Shown: positions 34,402 to 42,230 of the stretch, piece after piece | How positions within the stretch are numbered: the first letter of the stretch is position 1 | Layout: every line of letters starts with the position of its first letter | DNA from: Chryseosolibacter histidinae | Lineage (GTDB): Bacteria; Bacteroidota; Bacteroidia; Cytophagales; Cyclobacteriaceae | DNA: 64,000 nt | NCBI RefSeq assembly: GCF_018598225.1 | Contig: NZ_JAHESF010000018.1 | Span: forward strand, 62,001 to 126,000 | Direction: 5' to 3' | Program-made: the position numbers and the translations under genes | Notes under the pieces: model-generated | Told to the model about the DNA's origin: nothing | What the model saw: the letters and a program-made list of their open reading frames with translations, nothing else | Database searches by the model: none

Positions 34402-35249
34402 TTTATCTGTGATCCTTTCTGTTTGTTGATCTCCTCCTGTACGGCTATGATGTCGTCGGTCTGGATAACATCTACACCCAGCCTGATGGCCCTGGCGTAT
34501 TGCTGTGGTGTATCGTATTCATCCAACAGGTCGGTGAATACTTTGATCCTGTTGTCATGACAAAACCTGACCACGGCATCGTCCAGCTCCGAGGGTGAAA
34601 CATCAAAGGCATAAGGCTTGAGCTGCCGAATGACTGATCGCGCGTCTGCAACTCCAGGATAAGCGGGCATCAGGCGGGCCGTTGACGCATGCTCTCTGAT
34701 CCGCGCCAGCGTAGTCAGGTTACCATAAAAGACAGCTGAATCGAGCACGCCGTGGTCTCTTAAAATCCGCACCACTTTTGACGCATCGATGTCTTTACAA
34801 TCAACATACAGTTTAATGTGACGGGAGCGATCTTTGTTCGCAGCACTGACCAGCTTACAAAGGTCTTCCAGCAGCGGGATCTTTTCACCGGCGAATTCCT
34901 TGCCGAACCAGCTGCCTGCTGAAAGAGCGCGAAGGTCCTTCACACTGACTTCTGTGATCTTTTTCTCTACACCGGTTGTGCGCTTCAGCGATCCATCGTG
35001 AAGGCAAACCTGGGCTTCGTCGCGGGTTGTGCGTACGTCAACTTCCAGGAAGCCCGCACCCAACCCGATCGCCTTTGAGAATGACGCAAGCGTGTTCTCG
35101 GGCGCAGAGCGGGAAGCGCCCCGGTGCGCCGAAATTTCAGGAAACCGGTAAACTATTTTTTCGGCTGCATCCTGGGCAAAATCTATAGCAGGTAAGAACG
35201 TGCATAACACCAGCAGAAAAGTGGTGGCGTTGTAATTCGTGAGCTTCAT
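34398..35249 (-). CDS. Exported glycerophosphodiester phosphodiesterase, paralogue 1
   Basis: The ATG at 35249 gives 283 residues with a signal peptide (MKLTNYNATTFLLVLCTFLPAIDFA). GDPD catalytic elements are ISAHRGASRSAPENT (His-Arg), FLEVDVRTTRDEAQVCLHDGSLKRTTG (metal Glu and Asp, general His), and C-terminal VDVIQTDD. The family hydrolyses glycerophosphodiesters such as deacylated phospholipid headgroups in the periplasm. It follows a second, divergent GDPD gene by 15 nt and is coupled to the sialidase-like gene. Closely spaced GDPD paralogues suggest related but distinct substrates. Confidence 0.9.
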   Translation of the reverse strand: MKLTNYNATTFLLVLCTFLPAIDFAQDAAEKIVYRFPEISAHRGASRSAPENTLASFSKAIGLGAGFLEVDVRTTRDEAQVCLHDGSLKRTTGVEKKITEVSVKDLRALSAGSWFGKEFAGEKIPLLEDLCKLVSAANKDRSRHIKLYVDCKDIDASKVVRILRDHGVLDSAVFYGNLTTLARIREHASTARLMPAYPGVADARSVIRQLKPYAFDVSPSELDDAVVRFCHDNRIKVFTDLLDEYDTPQQYARAIRLGVDVIQTDDIIAVQEEINKQKGSQIK

Positions 35250-35264
35250 TCCGGCAACCATGGG

Positions 35265-36113
35265 TCAGGGCCTGTAGCCGTTTTCAGACAAGATCTTCAA
35301 CAGCAGCTCGGGCTCGTCGGTTTGTACGATGTCGGCACCGTCTTTCAGTAATTTCTTCAGCGCTCGTTTTTGCTTTCCGCGGATGAGGTCGGCATCGATG
35401 TCGCCGAGCGCGTTGATCCACACACGTGCATCGTTGTTATGGATCAGCTGCGTGCATTCCGGTGTATAAAAAGAAAAATCGATATGAACCACGGAAGCAT
35501 CGAACAGCAGCAGGGCTGAATCGGCCTGCGTGTAGGAATGCGCGCGGGGCATGATCATGAGGTCTTTGCCCGCAGCACGGATGCGCGAGAGCACCTGGAA
35601 ATCACTATCGAAAAAAAACACGATATTCTCAGTGCCTGTTTTTTTCACCATACGGATGACGTCGTCAACACGATCGGTCTTAATATCAAGGTCTACCATG
35701 ACCTTTCCCTCCGCCAGCTTCAGCGCATCCTCCAGCGAAGGAATGCGCAGTGAGGTTCTTTTCCCCTTATCGACAATAAAATATTGCTGAAGCTCCGCCC
35801 AGGTGAGCGCTTCGGGATCGCCTTTGCCGTTGGTGGTACGGTCCATCGTGCGATCGTGCATGAGAAAGGGCACGCCATCTTTCGACACCTTCACATCGAT
35901 CTCGATGATATCAACGCCGAGCCTGATGGCCTCCGTGATCGCCTTCAACGAATTTTCGGGATACTTCTTGTGCGCTGCCCGGTGTGCTGCTACCAACACT
36001 GTACTGGGCGGAACCTGTAAAAACTTCCTCCTGATGTCATCTGCCGTCTGCTGGCCCAGTGCGGTGAAAGCGCACGCCAGGAAGAGCAGCAGGGTAAACG
36101 AACACCTCGCCAT
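35265..36113 (-). CDS. Exported glycerophosphodiester phosphodiesterase, paralogue 2
   Basis: 282 residues with a signal peptide ending near ALGQQ. Catalytic elements are VAAHRAAHKKYPENS, IIEIDVKVSKDGVPFLMHDRTMDRTTNG and KVMVDLDIKTD. The canonical HRG reads HRA here, a slight departure. It lies 1 nt after the PqaA gene stop and 15 nt before the other GDPD gene, in a tight five-gene operon. Confidence 0.9.
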   Translation of the reverse strand: MARCSFTLLLFLACAFTALGQQTADDIRRKFLQVPPSTVLVAAHRAAHKKYPENSLKAITEAIRLGVDIIEIDVKVSKDGVPFLMHDRTMDRTTNGKGDPEALTWAELQQYFIVDKGKRTSLRIPSLEDALKLAEGKVMVDLDIKTDRVDDVIRMVKKTGTENIVFFFDSDFQVLSRIRAAGKDLMIMPRAHSYTQADSALLLFDASVVHIDFSFYTPECTQLIHNNDARVWINALGDIDADLIRGKQKRALKKLLKDGADIVQTDEPELLLKILSENGYRP

Positions 36114-36114
36114 G

Positions 36115-37476
36115 TTACTTCACAAATACCTCGTCGGTGTCAGACACATACATGCGGGTGCTCTGCGTATACTCACCGCCGTTGGGATCTTTGTATTTCA
36201 GATCGAGGTAAAACGCCCGGTAACCCGTAGCAGGGAATGGCTGCGTAGTGGTGATCAGCGGAGATTTCTTTTTTAACTCGAGACTTTTACCGGTCCACTG
36301 GTCATTGCGGAAGTCTGTGTCTTCCGAGTTTGTCGACCAGAAGATGGCATCCACCAGCACATCGGGCGTGGCTTTCACTTTCAGGGTGATACCTTTTTTG
36401 GAGTAAGACAGGTCTGGCTGGCACTGCGCATACGGTGTGCCTGACAGTGTCTCCCCGAAGAAAGCGCTCAGGGCGGCGAGGGCTTGTTTCTTATCGCCCA
36501 GGTCATGGCCTACGTTGGGAACATAGTGGATAAAGTTCTGACCGGGAATGCTGTCGATGTAATGTTTGATAGCGTCAACGGTCCAGTATTCGTCATTGGT
36601 GCCCATGATAATGAGCTTGGGCATGGTCAGCTTTTTACGGTATGAATACGGGTCGACCATCGCTGTGATGGCATCTCCTTTTTCAGAGTGCACGGTCTGT
36701 GGGATGCCGAGCTTCACGTAGTCTTCGATCTGCACACTGTACGTTTTCCACATCTTCACCTGGTAGTCGAGGTTCACGGGCATGTTGAGCACATCGATCA
36801 CCATGGGTGCAATGGCAGCAACACGATTGTCATTAGCACCGGTAAGCCAGGTCGTCCATCCCCGTTTGGAGGCGCCCGACACCACAAAACGTTTCACCTC
36901 GTGCTTCAGGGTCTGTCTTGAAAATTCCTGTACAGCATCCATGGCACGTACAGCGCTCTTCACCATAGGGAAAAGCAGCGGCCACGAGTAGTCTCCATCT
37001 TCCTTGAACTTATGAAGGGTAAAAGAGATCAGCGCATCTTCCGTGAGGTCGCCATGCAGGGGCTGGTTCGGGGTCTGACGGAGCACGGCAACAATACCTT
37101 TGTTCTTCGAGGCCAGCAGGCTGAGACTCTGGTTGAACTTGTCGTTCTGCCCGTTCCAGTTAGGCAATCCTTTTTTATTGCTGCCACCGGTGATGAACAG
37201 CAGCGCGCCGTCATATTGATTTTGCTTTGGCACCAGGATGGTGAGCTGGTGGGTCCACACGTACTCATGCCATTGCTGCGAAGTGAGCAACAGGCTGTAG
37301 GCGGTTACGTCACCGATGGTATAAGTCTCCTTCAACTCCCACCGGTATGACTTGTCACCGTTGTTCAGGTATCCCTGCAACGCGGTGGAGGGTGTGAGCG
37401 ATGCCTGAGCATCCGCTTGTGATGGTAAGAGGAACTGGATGCAAAGAAGGGTTGAGAAGATAATGATGCTGCGCAT
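36115..37476 (-). CDS. PqaA-type protein (PhoPQ-activated pathogenicity-related family)
   Basis: The ATG at 37476 gives 453 residues with a signal peptide (MRSIIIFSTLLCIQFLLPSQADAQ). It is an alpha/beta-hydrolase with LLFITGGSNKKGLPNWN, a nucleophile elbow FVVSGASKRGWTTWLTGA (Ser in GASKRG), MVDPYSYRKKLTMPKLIIMGTNDEYW (acid region) and a C-terminal His in VPNVGHDLG. The WHEYVWTHQLTILVP segment matches PF10142-type PqaA proteins. The family's substrate is unknown. It is the first gene of the PqaA-GDPD-GDPD-sialidase-membrane operon. Confidence 0.85.
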   Translation of the reverse strand: MRSIIIFSTLLCIQFLLPSQADAQASLTPSTALQGYLNNGDKSYRWELKETYTIGDVTAYSLLLTSQQWHEYVWTHQLTILVPKQNQYDGALLFITGGSNKKGLPNWNGQNDKFNQSLSLLASKNKGIVAVLRQTPNQPLHGDLTEDALISFTLHKFKEDGDYSWPLLFPMVKSAVRAMDAVQEFSRQTLKHEVKRFVVSGASKRGWTTWLTGANDNRVAAIAPMVIDVLNMPVNLDYQVKMWKTYSVQIEDYVKLGIPQTVHSEKGDAITAMVDPYSYRKKLTMPKLIIMGTNDEYWTVDAIKHYIDSIPGQNFIHYVPNVGHDLGDKKQALAALSAFFGETLSGTPYAQCQPDLSYSKKGITLKVKATPDVLVDAIFWSTNSEDTDFRNDQWTGKSLELKKKSPLITTTQPFPATGYRAFYLDLKYKDPNGGEYTQSTRMYVSDTDEVFVK

Positions 37477-37488
37477 GGTGTTGTTAAT

Positions 37489-37602
37489 AGTTGACAGTTG
37501 ACAATAAAACAATTGACAAAATATTGTTCATAAATAAAGTACTTCGCTCTTAAAAATTAAACCCCGCTCTTTGTCAATTGCTATTTTGTCAATTGTCAAC
37601 TT
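37489..37602. repeat. TTGACAGTTGACAAT inverted pair (family D)
   Basis: Left arm 37489-37522 (AGTTGACAGTTGACAAT) and right arm 37570-37602 (TTGTCAATTGTCAAC) lie between the ceramidase-like gene stop and the PqaA gene start. The same family recurs at 47059-47183. Confidence 0.7.
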
Positions 37603-37616
37603 AGAGCGCAGTCTTC

Positions 37617-38876
37617 TTACCGTGCACTCAGCTCCCCAAGCCATTGCAACACTTCACTCATATAAATCTCCCCCGTCATTTCACCCAGGCTGGTACGGCT
37701 TACGTAATCGTAACGTTTAAAACTGTTAAAGTCAACTTTTGTGAGCATATAACCGAATGCATCGTTGGTTAATCCGAAAAGAAAAGCGTGGTTGGTGCCC
37801 ATGTTGCGTTTCACATAGAATCCGATGTTGGGCAACGCTTCACCGGGGATGGTAAGCACTTTCGCGGTTCCGATGGCAAGATAGTTCAGGCGTGTCGTCA
37901 CCACGTTGTCTTTGAATTGCGTGATCTTCACGGGCGAGTTCTTCAGGATGAAACGCATCATCTCTGAATCGACCGGAAAATCGATCTCACGTGCAGCACA
38001 GAAAAGCGCCGGATCTTTTTGGACCTCCGCGGTCTCCACGATCCGCAGTGCTTCATCCGCCAGCAGGTTCCCGATGCGGATACATTCTTCCCAGGTGTTC
38101 GCTTCCTTTCCATCCTCCAGCCTCACATCGGCTGTGACCATGCCACCCTGCGCGCCGTTCATAAAGATGGCCACACCTCCTGTTCGCTGCTCGATGCGTT
38201 CATACAACGGACCGCACAGATCAGGACTCAAAATACCGCGACCTGAACCGATGACCTCCGGATGAATAGCGTAGTTGACGAGCGTAACAATTGGTTTTCC
38301 TTTGTTCTTGCCTGTTTCAGCGATGGCCTGGATCACACCACACCTTGGGTCGTAAAGCTGTTCTGCGTAATAGTTGTAAGCGATCTTGCCCTTCGCATCG
38401 CCCACCGCGATCTTCAGAGAAACGGGCGCCAGCCTGCTCACAGCTTCATCAACGGCGGCAGCGATCTGCTTCACACACCAGTCCAGGTATGGAAGGTCAG
38501 CCAATGATTTTCCGTTCTCGTCCGGGAAGCCATACGCGTCTGGTGCGCTGTGGGTGTGCGTGGCGCCGATCAGGATGTTTTCGGCAGGAATACTTTTGAT
38601 CAGTGCCCTGGACCGGTCGCCCAAAGCGGAGGTCCATCCGAGATTGTCAACACTCACAATGGCGATGCGCACGTTTCCTTTTTCAAACACCATCGCCCGC
38701 GCGTAAAGGTCGCCTTTCTTTTCAGTTGTCTTCTTCGGTTTACCTACACCTCCTGACACCGGAAGCAATGGGTCGGGTGTGATCACACGCACGGCAGCAC
38801 CGGCTTTCATTACCTGCGCATCAGCACCGAATGGCAGCAGGATCAGTAGGAGCCCGAATATTAGTGCAGTTTTCAT
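37617..38876 (-). CDS. Exported protein with neutral/alkaline ceramidase N-terminal domain
   Basis: 419 residues with a signal peptide ending near GADAQ. It carries the ceramidase-type metal site (ILIGATHTHSAPDAYG, with a further VNYAIHPEVIG His). The catalytic serine region normally reads GDVSPN-like; here the equivalent stretch is NGAQGGMVTADV, with Thr in place of Ser. The protein is also shorter than bacterial ceramidases of about 650 residues. It is therefore probably not a true ceramidase but a related amide or ester hydrolase. It is upstream of the PqaA operon in the same orientation. Confidence 0.78.
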   Translation of the reverse strand: MKTALIFGLLLILLPFGADAQVMKAGAAVRVITPDPLLPVSGGVGKPKKTTEKKGDLYARAMVFEKGNVRIAIVSVDNLGWTSALGDRSRALIKSIPAENILIGATHTHSAPDAYGFPDENGKSLADLPYLDWCVKQIAAAVDEAVSRLAPVSLKIAVGDAKGKIAYNYYAEQLYDPRCGVIQAIAETGKNKGKPIVTLVNYAIHPEVIGSGRGILSPDLCGPLYERIEQRTGGVAIFMNGAQGGMVTADVRLEDGKEANTWEECIRIGNLLADEALRIVETAEVQKDPALFCAAREIDFPVDSEMMRFILKNSPVKITQFKDNVVTTRLNYLAIGTAKVLTIPGEALPNIGFYVKRNMGTNHAFLFGLTNDAFGYMLTKVDFNSFKRYDYVSRTSLGEMTGEIYMSEVLQWLGELSAR

Positions 38877-38883
38877 AGCGGAT

Positions 38884-38952
38884 GCAAGGTACGGGGGTAC
38901 AAGGTACGAGGTACGATCCCGATAGCTATCGGGAACGAGGTACGCCAGTACT
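38884..38952. repeat. GGTACGA-word repeat with 18-bp palindrome (family B)
   Basis: Words GGTACGGGGGTAC, AAGGTACGAGGTACGA surround palindrome TCCCGATAGCTATCGGGA at 38917-38934. The block 38909-38944 is identical to 18721-18756. It sits in the promoter-proximal region of the ceramidase-like gene. Confidence 0.75.
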
Positions 38953-38992
38953 TACCAAAGGTATCGTAACAGGATTCGTGTCGTTCTCACAC

Positions 38993-39019
38993 ATAGCGTT
39001 TTTTAAAGGTCAAAATGCG
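38993..39019. promoter_or_regulatory. Degenerate 21-bp-spaced GCG site, possible fourth operator copy
   Basis: ATAGCG at 38993 and AATGCG at 39014 have exact 21-bp spacing. The context GGTCAAAATGCGCAA resembles CGTCAATTTGCGCAA at 47038. It is 117-143 bp upstream of the ceramidase-like gene. Weak on its own. Confidence 0.25.
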
Positions 39020-39049
39020 CAATGCTAAAAACGTCCGATATTGACCTTG

Positions 39050-39066
39050 AACCCTTTCAGGGTTCG
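39050..39066. repeat. GAACCCT-TTC-AGGGTTC hairpin (family J)
   Basis: Perfect 7-bp stem with a 3-nt loop, 18 bp past the end of the purple-acid-type phosphatase gene; possible terminator for that gene. Confidence 0.5.
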
Positions 39067-39084
39067 GAGCGCGATATTGTTGAA

Positions 39085-40479
39085 CTATAGCCGTTCAGAG
39101 ACATCTTTGGGAATACGGTTCACGAGCTTGTTGGGCTTGTTCTTCGTTTTTAACAGGTCAAAGGCGTCGTATAATTCGCCACGGGCGGTGAAGGCCTGGT
39201 ATGATAGCGTGTTGTCTTCGATGCTGATGACCTGGAACAGCTGGGTGTTGCGTGCTTTTCTGTCCATCCACGCGTCTTTGGAGACGTCATACATCTTTGG
39301 GCCGCTTACAGAGACCACGTACATGGTACCGGATGACTTGTCGCTTACGCTGTAGCCGGTGGGAACATTGTTCACCATACCCCTGCCGTATGCGTGGTCG
39401 TGTCCCTGCAGCACGATGTCTACCTTGTGTTTGTCGAAGATCGGCTTGAAGTTGTCGCGCAGGGTTTTATTATCACGGTTCGCGCTGGTGGAGAAGATGG
39501 GATAATGGAATGTGATGGCCGTCCACTTGCGTGGATTGTGGGTCAGCACGGAGTCGAGCCACTGTGCTTGTTTCTGACGGAAGTCTGGCGACTCGTCTAT
39601 CTGCTCGGCGTCGAGTGAGATCACTTTCAGGTTTGTATAGTCGACCACGTAACAGGTTTCTTCGAGCCCTTTCGGGCCATTGCGTGGCAGGTTGAACTGG
39701 GGGCGCCATTGAGGTGATAACACAACGCCCTTGCCGTACTCATGGTTACCGGGAGTCATCACACTCGGCACGGTGGCATGAATAAAGTTACCGGCATAGA
39801 ACCACTCACCCCACTCCACATCGTGATTGTGGCGGTTGATCAGGTCGCCGGCGTGCAGCATGAAGTCGACGCTGGGCAGGGTTTTGTAAGCTTCCCTGAT
39901 CACACGCGACCACATCGATTTGACGTCATTCTGTGCATCGCCGAAATAAATGAAGGAGATCTTTTTTGAAGGATCTGGCATCACCACCTGGTACCACTCG
40001 CTCCAGGCGCCTTCACTGCCTACGCGATAAACATATTTCTCACCCGCGGCAAGGGCATCGACCCGTGCAGAAAAATAATGTGCGGCAACCTGTGGCTCTC
40101 CTTCGTATTGAACTGTTAATGATTCGCGCTGTGCCTGCACTTTGTTTGCCGTCTTTAAAAACTCAGGTCCCGCGGTAGCCACGGCCCATTCCATTGAGCC
40201 GGCCAATACCGTTGTGTCGGTACGCCAGTTCACGGCAAGCGATGTTTCAGGTTTCTCGGTAAGGTTCAGGATAACGCGATCGGGTTCTTTTGATGGGAAC
40301 AAAAGTTTTTCGGGCAGCACGATCTTCGCACTGTGCGAGTGGTTGTGATAATGATCGCTGTGATCGTGGTGGTGGGTGTGTGGCGCGGTGATGCGGTCTT
40401 CGTTGAAAAAACCGGTATACAGTACGATCGCGGTAGCAAGTGCTGTCAGGCTCAGGAACAATTTCAGGTGCTTGTGCAT
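39085..40479 (-). CDS. Purple-acid-type metallophosphatase with His-rich N-terminus
   Basis: 464 residues. A hydrophobic N-terminus (LFLSLTALATAIVLYTGFF) is followed by a His-rich stretch at about 33-50 (HTHHHDHSDHYHNHSHS). An N-terminal fibronectin-like purple acid phosphatase domain follows at about 60-155. The calcineurin-like domain has all metal boxes: YFGDAQND, MLHAGDLINRH, TPGNHEYGKG, ITFHYPIFS and LQGHDHAYGRG. It should hydrolyse phosphomonoesters in the periplasm with a binuclear metal centre. The His-rich tract may load or buffer metal. It lies 87 bp downstream of the susD gene and may be part of that unit. Confidence 0.9.
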   Translation of the reverse strand: MHKHLKLFLSLTALATAIVLYTGFFNEDRITAPHTHHHDHSDHYHNHSHSAKIVLPEKLLFPSKEPDRVILNLTEKPETSLAVNWRTDTTVLAGSMEWAVATAGPEFLKTANKVQAQRESLTVQYEGEPQVAAHYFSARVDALAAGEKYVYRVGSEGAWSEWYQVVMPDPSKKISFIYFGDAQNDVKSMWSRVIREAYKTLPSVDFMLHAGDLINRHNHDVEWGEWFYAGNFIHATVPSVMTPGNHEYGKGVVLSPQWRPQFNLPRNGPKGLEETCYVVDYTNLKVISLDAEQIDESPDFRQKQAQWLDSVLTHNPRKWTAITFHYPIFSTSANRDNKTLRDNFKPIFDKHKVDIVLQGHDHAYGRGMVNNVPTGYSVSDKSSGTMYVVSVSGPKMYDVSKDAWMDRKARNTQLFQVISIEDNTLSYQAFTARGELYDAFDLLKTKNKPNKLVNRIPKDVSERL

Positions 40480-40566
40480 GTGTGTCTCAAAAAAGTAAAT
40501 GTAGGGTATTTAAAAAAAATAGCGGAGAACGGTCTCCGCTATTCACATATTCATAACATAGGCTTA

Positions 40567-42210
40567 TTACCACGGCTTGTTTGTACCTTGCAGCACCCAG
40601 GGTTTGGACCATGCGCTGTTTTGACCGTCGGCTTGTGAGTAGGAAGTCACTTCCAGCCTGTCCATCGCTGCCCTTGTATTGGCCTCGTTCAGCTGCAGCT
40701 CATCGCGACCATAGTAAAATCTTACGGGAAGCTTCTGGCGTTTGGCCACAGGGCCGGCCTGCAGGTCGGGTAAGCCGGTGCGTCTGTAATCGAACCATGC
40801 CTCTGCTGCAGCGGTCCAGCTCGCGATCCACTTCTGCTGGATCAACTGCTCTAATGTTCCGTTGTAGACCACACCTGGTTCCAGGATGTACGTGGCATAC
40901 GATGCGCCGACACCCCATGCCTTCAGCGATTCTTCGATACCTTTCTTGTAATAGGTTTCAGCAACGCCAACAGCCCAGCCCTTCTGTGCGGCTTCCGCCA
41001 GTATAAAGTTCACTTCCGCGGCAGAACACAATCTTGCCTTCAACAGCGGATCTTTTGATTTTTTATAAATATCGGTCAGACCTGAAACGTGGGGATTGAG
41101 CTCACCCTGATTTGGCGTGGGATTCAGGTTATAAGCTGCAGGTAGCGCCGATGTTGCAACGGGAAGGCCAACATAATCGGGATCGGTATCGACCACAGCG
41201 TTTCCTACTTTATCAGGCGACAAATAACGTTTTCCGTTCTGGATCTTGTCAGTACCTGCTGGCAGGCTGGCATCCACCACCAAGGGGATAGAGACTTTCT
41301 TAACCCAGACGGGAAGACGGGGGTCTTTCAATGCCTGCAACGTATTCACAAATGGCTCCGCCACTTCGAGTCTGGTATAGTTGGTAGGATCATTGCCGAA
41401 CTCCGCTGCAGTGGGCCATGATGTATCGAGGCTTGTACCAGCATATGCCATGGCGGCGTCATCGCTGGCACTGGTAATGATCGGATACGTTGCAGGGTCT
41501 CCCACAATCTTCTCGATGCCTGCCTTTGACTCTACGGGCTTTTTAGATGAGATTCTCATATAATATCGCAGTGCAAGCGAGTTGGCCAATTTTCTCCACT
41601 TTGCTGGGTCACCAGCATAGAGCAGGTCCACATTGTTGTCTATGCCGCTATATTCACTTTTTGATTTTGACAACAACGTATTGGCGGCTTCAAGATCTTC
41701 AAGGATACCCATATAAATGGTCTCCTGCGAGTCGAACACAGGTTGAAGGTTTTCGGCGCCACCTTTTGAGCCTTTCAGTGCGCTCTTGTACGGCGCATCA
41801 CCCCAGAGATCAGTGATGAGTCCGAACATCATGGCCCTGATCACAAGTGACACTCCCTGGTGAAATTCCATTTTCATTTCTATCGCACGATCGTGCAGTA
41901 GCTGGTTATTTCTCAGCACATCGTAGTAGCTGTTCCAGTCCTGGCTTCCGCCCCAGTCGTACCCGTTGTGGGCGCTGGCCCATCCGTTCTTCTGCGTATG
42001 CTGCATCACGCCCGCGATGTCCTGATAACCGAGGTTGACAACCCTGATACCGGTTTCACTGATTACCGTGGGCATCACGAGGTTGGGATGCACCAGCTGC
42101 GTCTGCAGGCCGTTGGGATCCACGTTTGTTTCAGTCAGGTCTTCACAGGCAAACAGCAGTGAAGCCGTCATCAAACAACAAGCTATAAATTTCTTATTCA
42201 CGATTTTCAT
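40567..42210 (-). CDS. SusD/RagB-family nutrient-binding lipoprotein
   Basis: 547 residues with a lipoprotein signal (MKIVNKKFIACCLMTASLLFAC, Cys22). SusD_2-type features include TPR-like helices (LLHDRAIEMKMEFHQGVSLVIRAMMFGLITDLWGDAPYKSAL), the KWRKLANSLALRYYMRIS helix, LCSAAEVNFILAEAAQKGW and a C-terminal WFDYRRTGLPDLQ. It forms the cell-surface lid over the SusC barrel encoded 20 nt upstream. The bound substrate is unknown; the GH20 enzyme and ROK kinase nearby suggest amino-sugar glycans. Confidence 0.95.
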   Translation of the reverse strand: MKIVNKKFIACCLMTASLLFACEDLTETNVDPNGLQTQLVHPNLVMPTVISETGIRVVNLGYQDIAGVMQHTQKNGWASAHNGYDWGGSQDWNSYYDVLRNNQLLHDRAIEMKMEFHQGVSLVIRAMMFGLITDLWGDAPYKSALKGSKGGAENLQPVFDSQETIYMGILEDLEAANTLLSKSKSEYSGIDNNVDLLYAGDPAKWRKLANSLALRYYMRISSKKPVESKAGIEKIVGDPATYPIITSASDDAAMAYAGTSLDTSWPTAAEFGNDPTNYTRLEVAEPFVNTLQALKDPRLPVWVKKVSIPLVVDASLPAGTDKIQNGKRYLSPDKVGNAVVDTDPDYVGLPVATSALPAAYNLNPTPNQGELNPHVSGLTDIYKKSKDPLLKARLCSAAEVNFILAEAAQKGWAVGVAETYYKKGIEESLKAWGVGASYATYILEPGVVYNGTLEQLIQQKWIASWTAAAEAWFDYRRTGLPDLQAGPVAKRQKLPVRFYYGRDELQLNEANTRAAMDRLEVTSYSQADGQNSAWSKPWVLQGTNKPW

Positions 42211-42230
42211 AATTCAATTTTTTCAACCTC

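Noticed and set aside
37617-38876. Firm call as neutral ceramidase and a ganglioside-degradation pathway
   Set aside because: The catalytic serine motif is replaced and the protein is truncated, so the ganglioside idea rests on too little.
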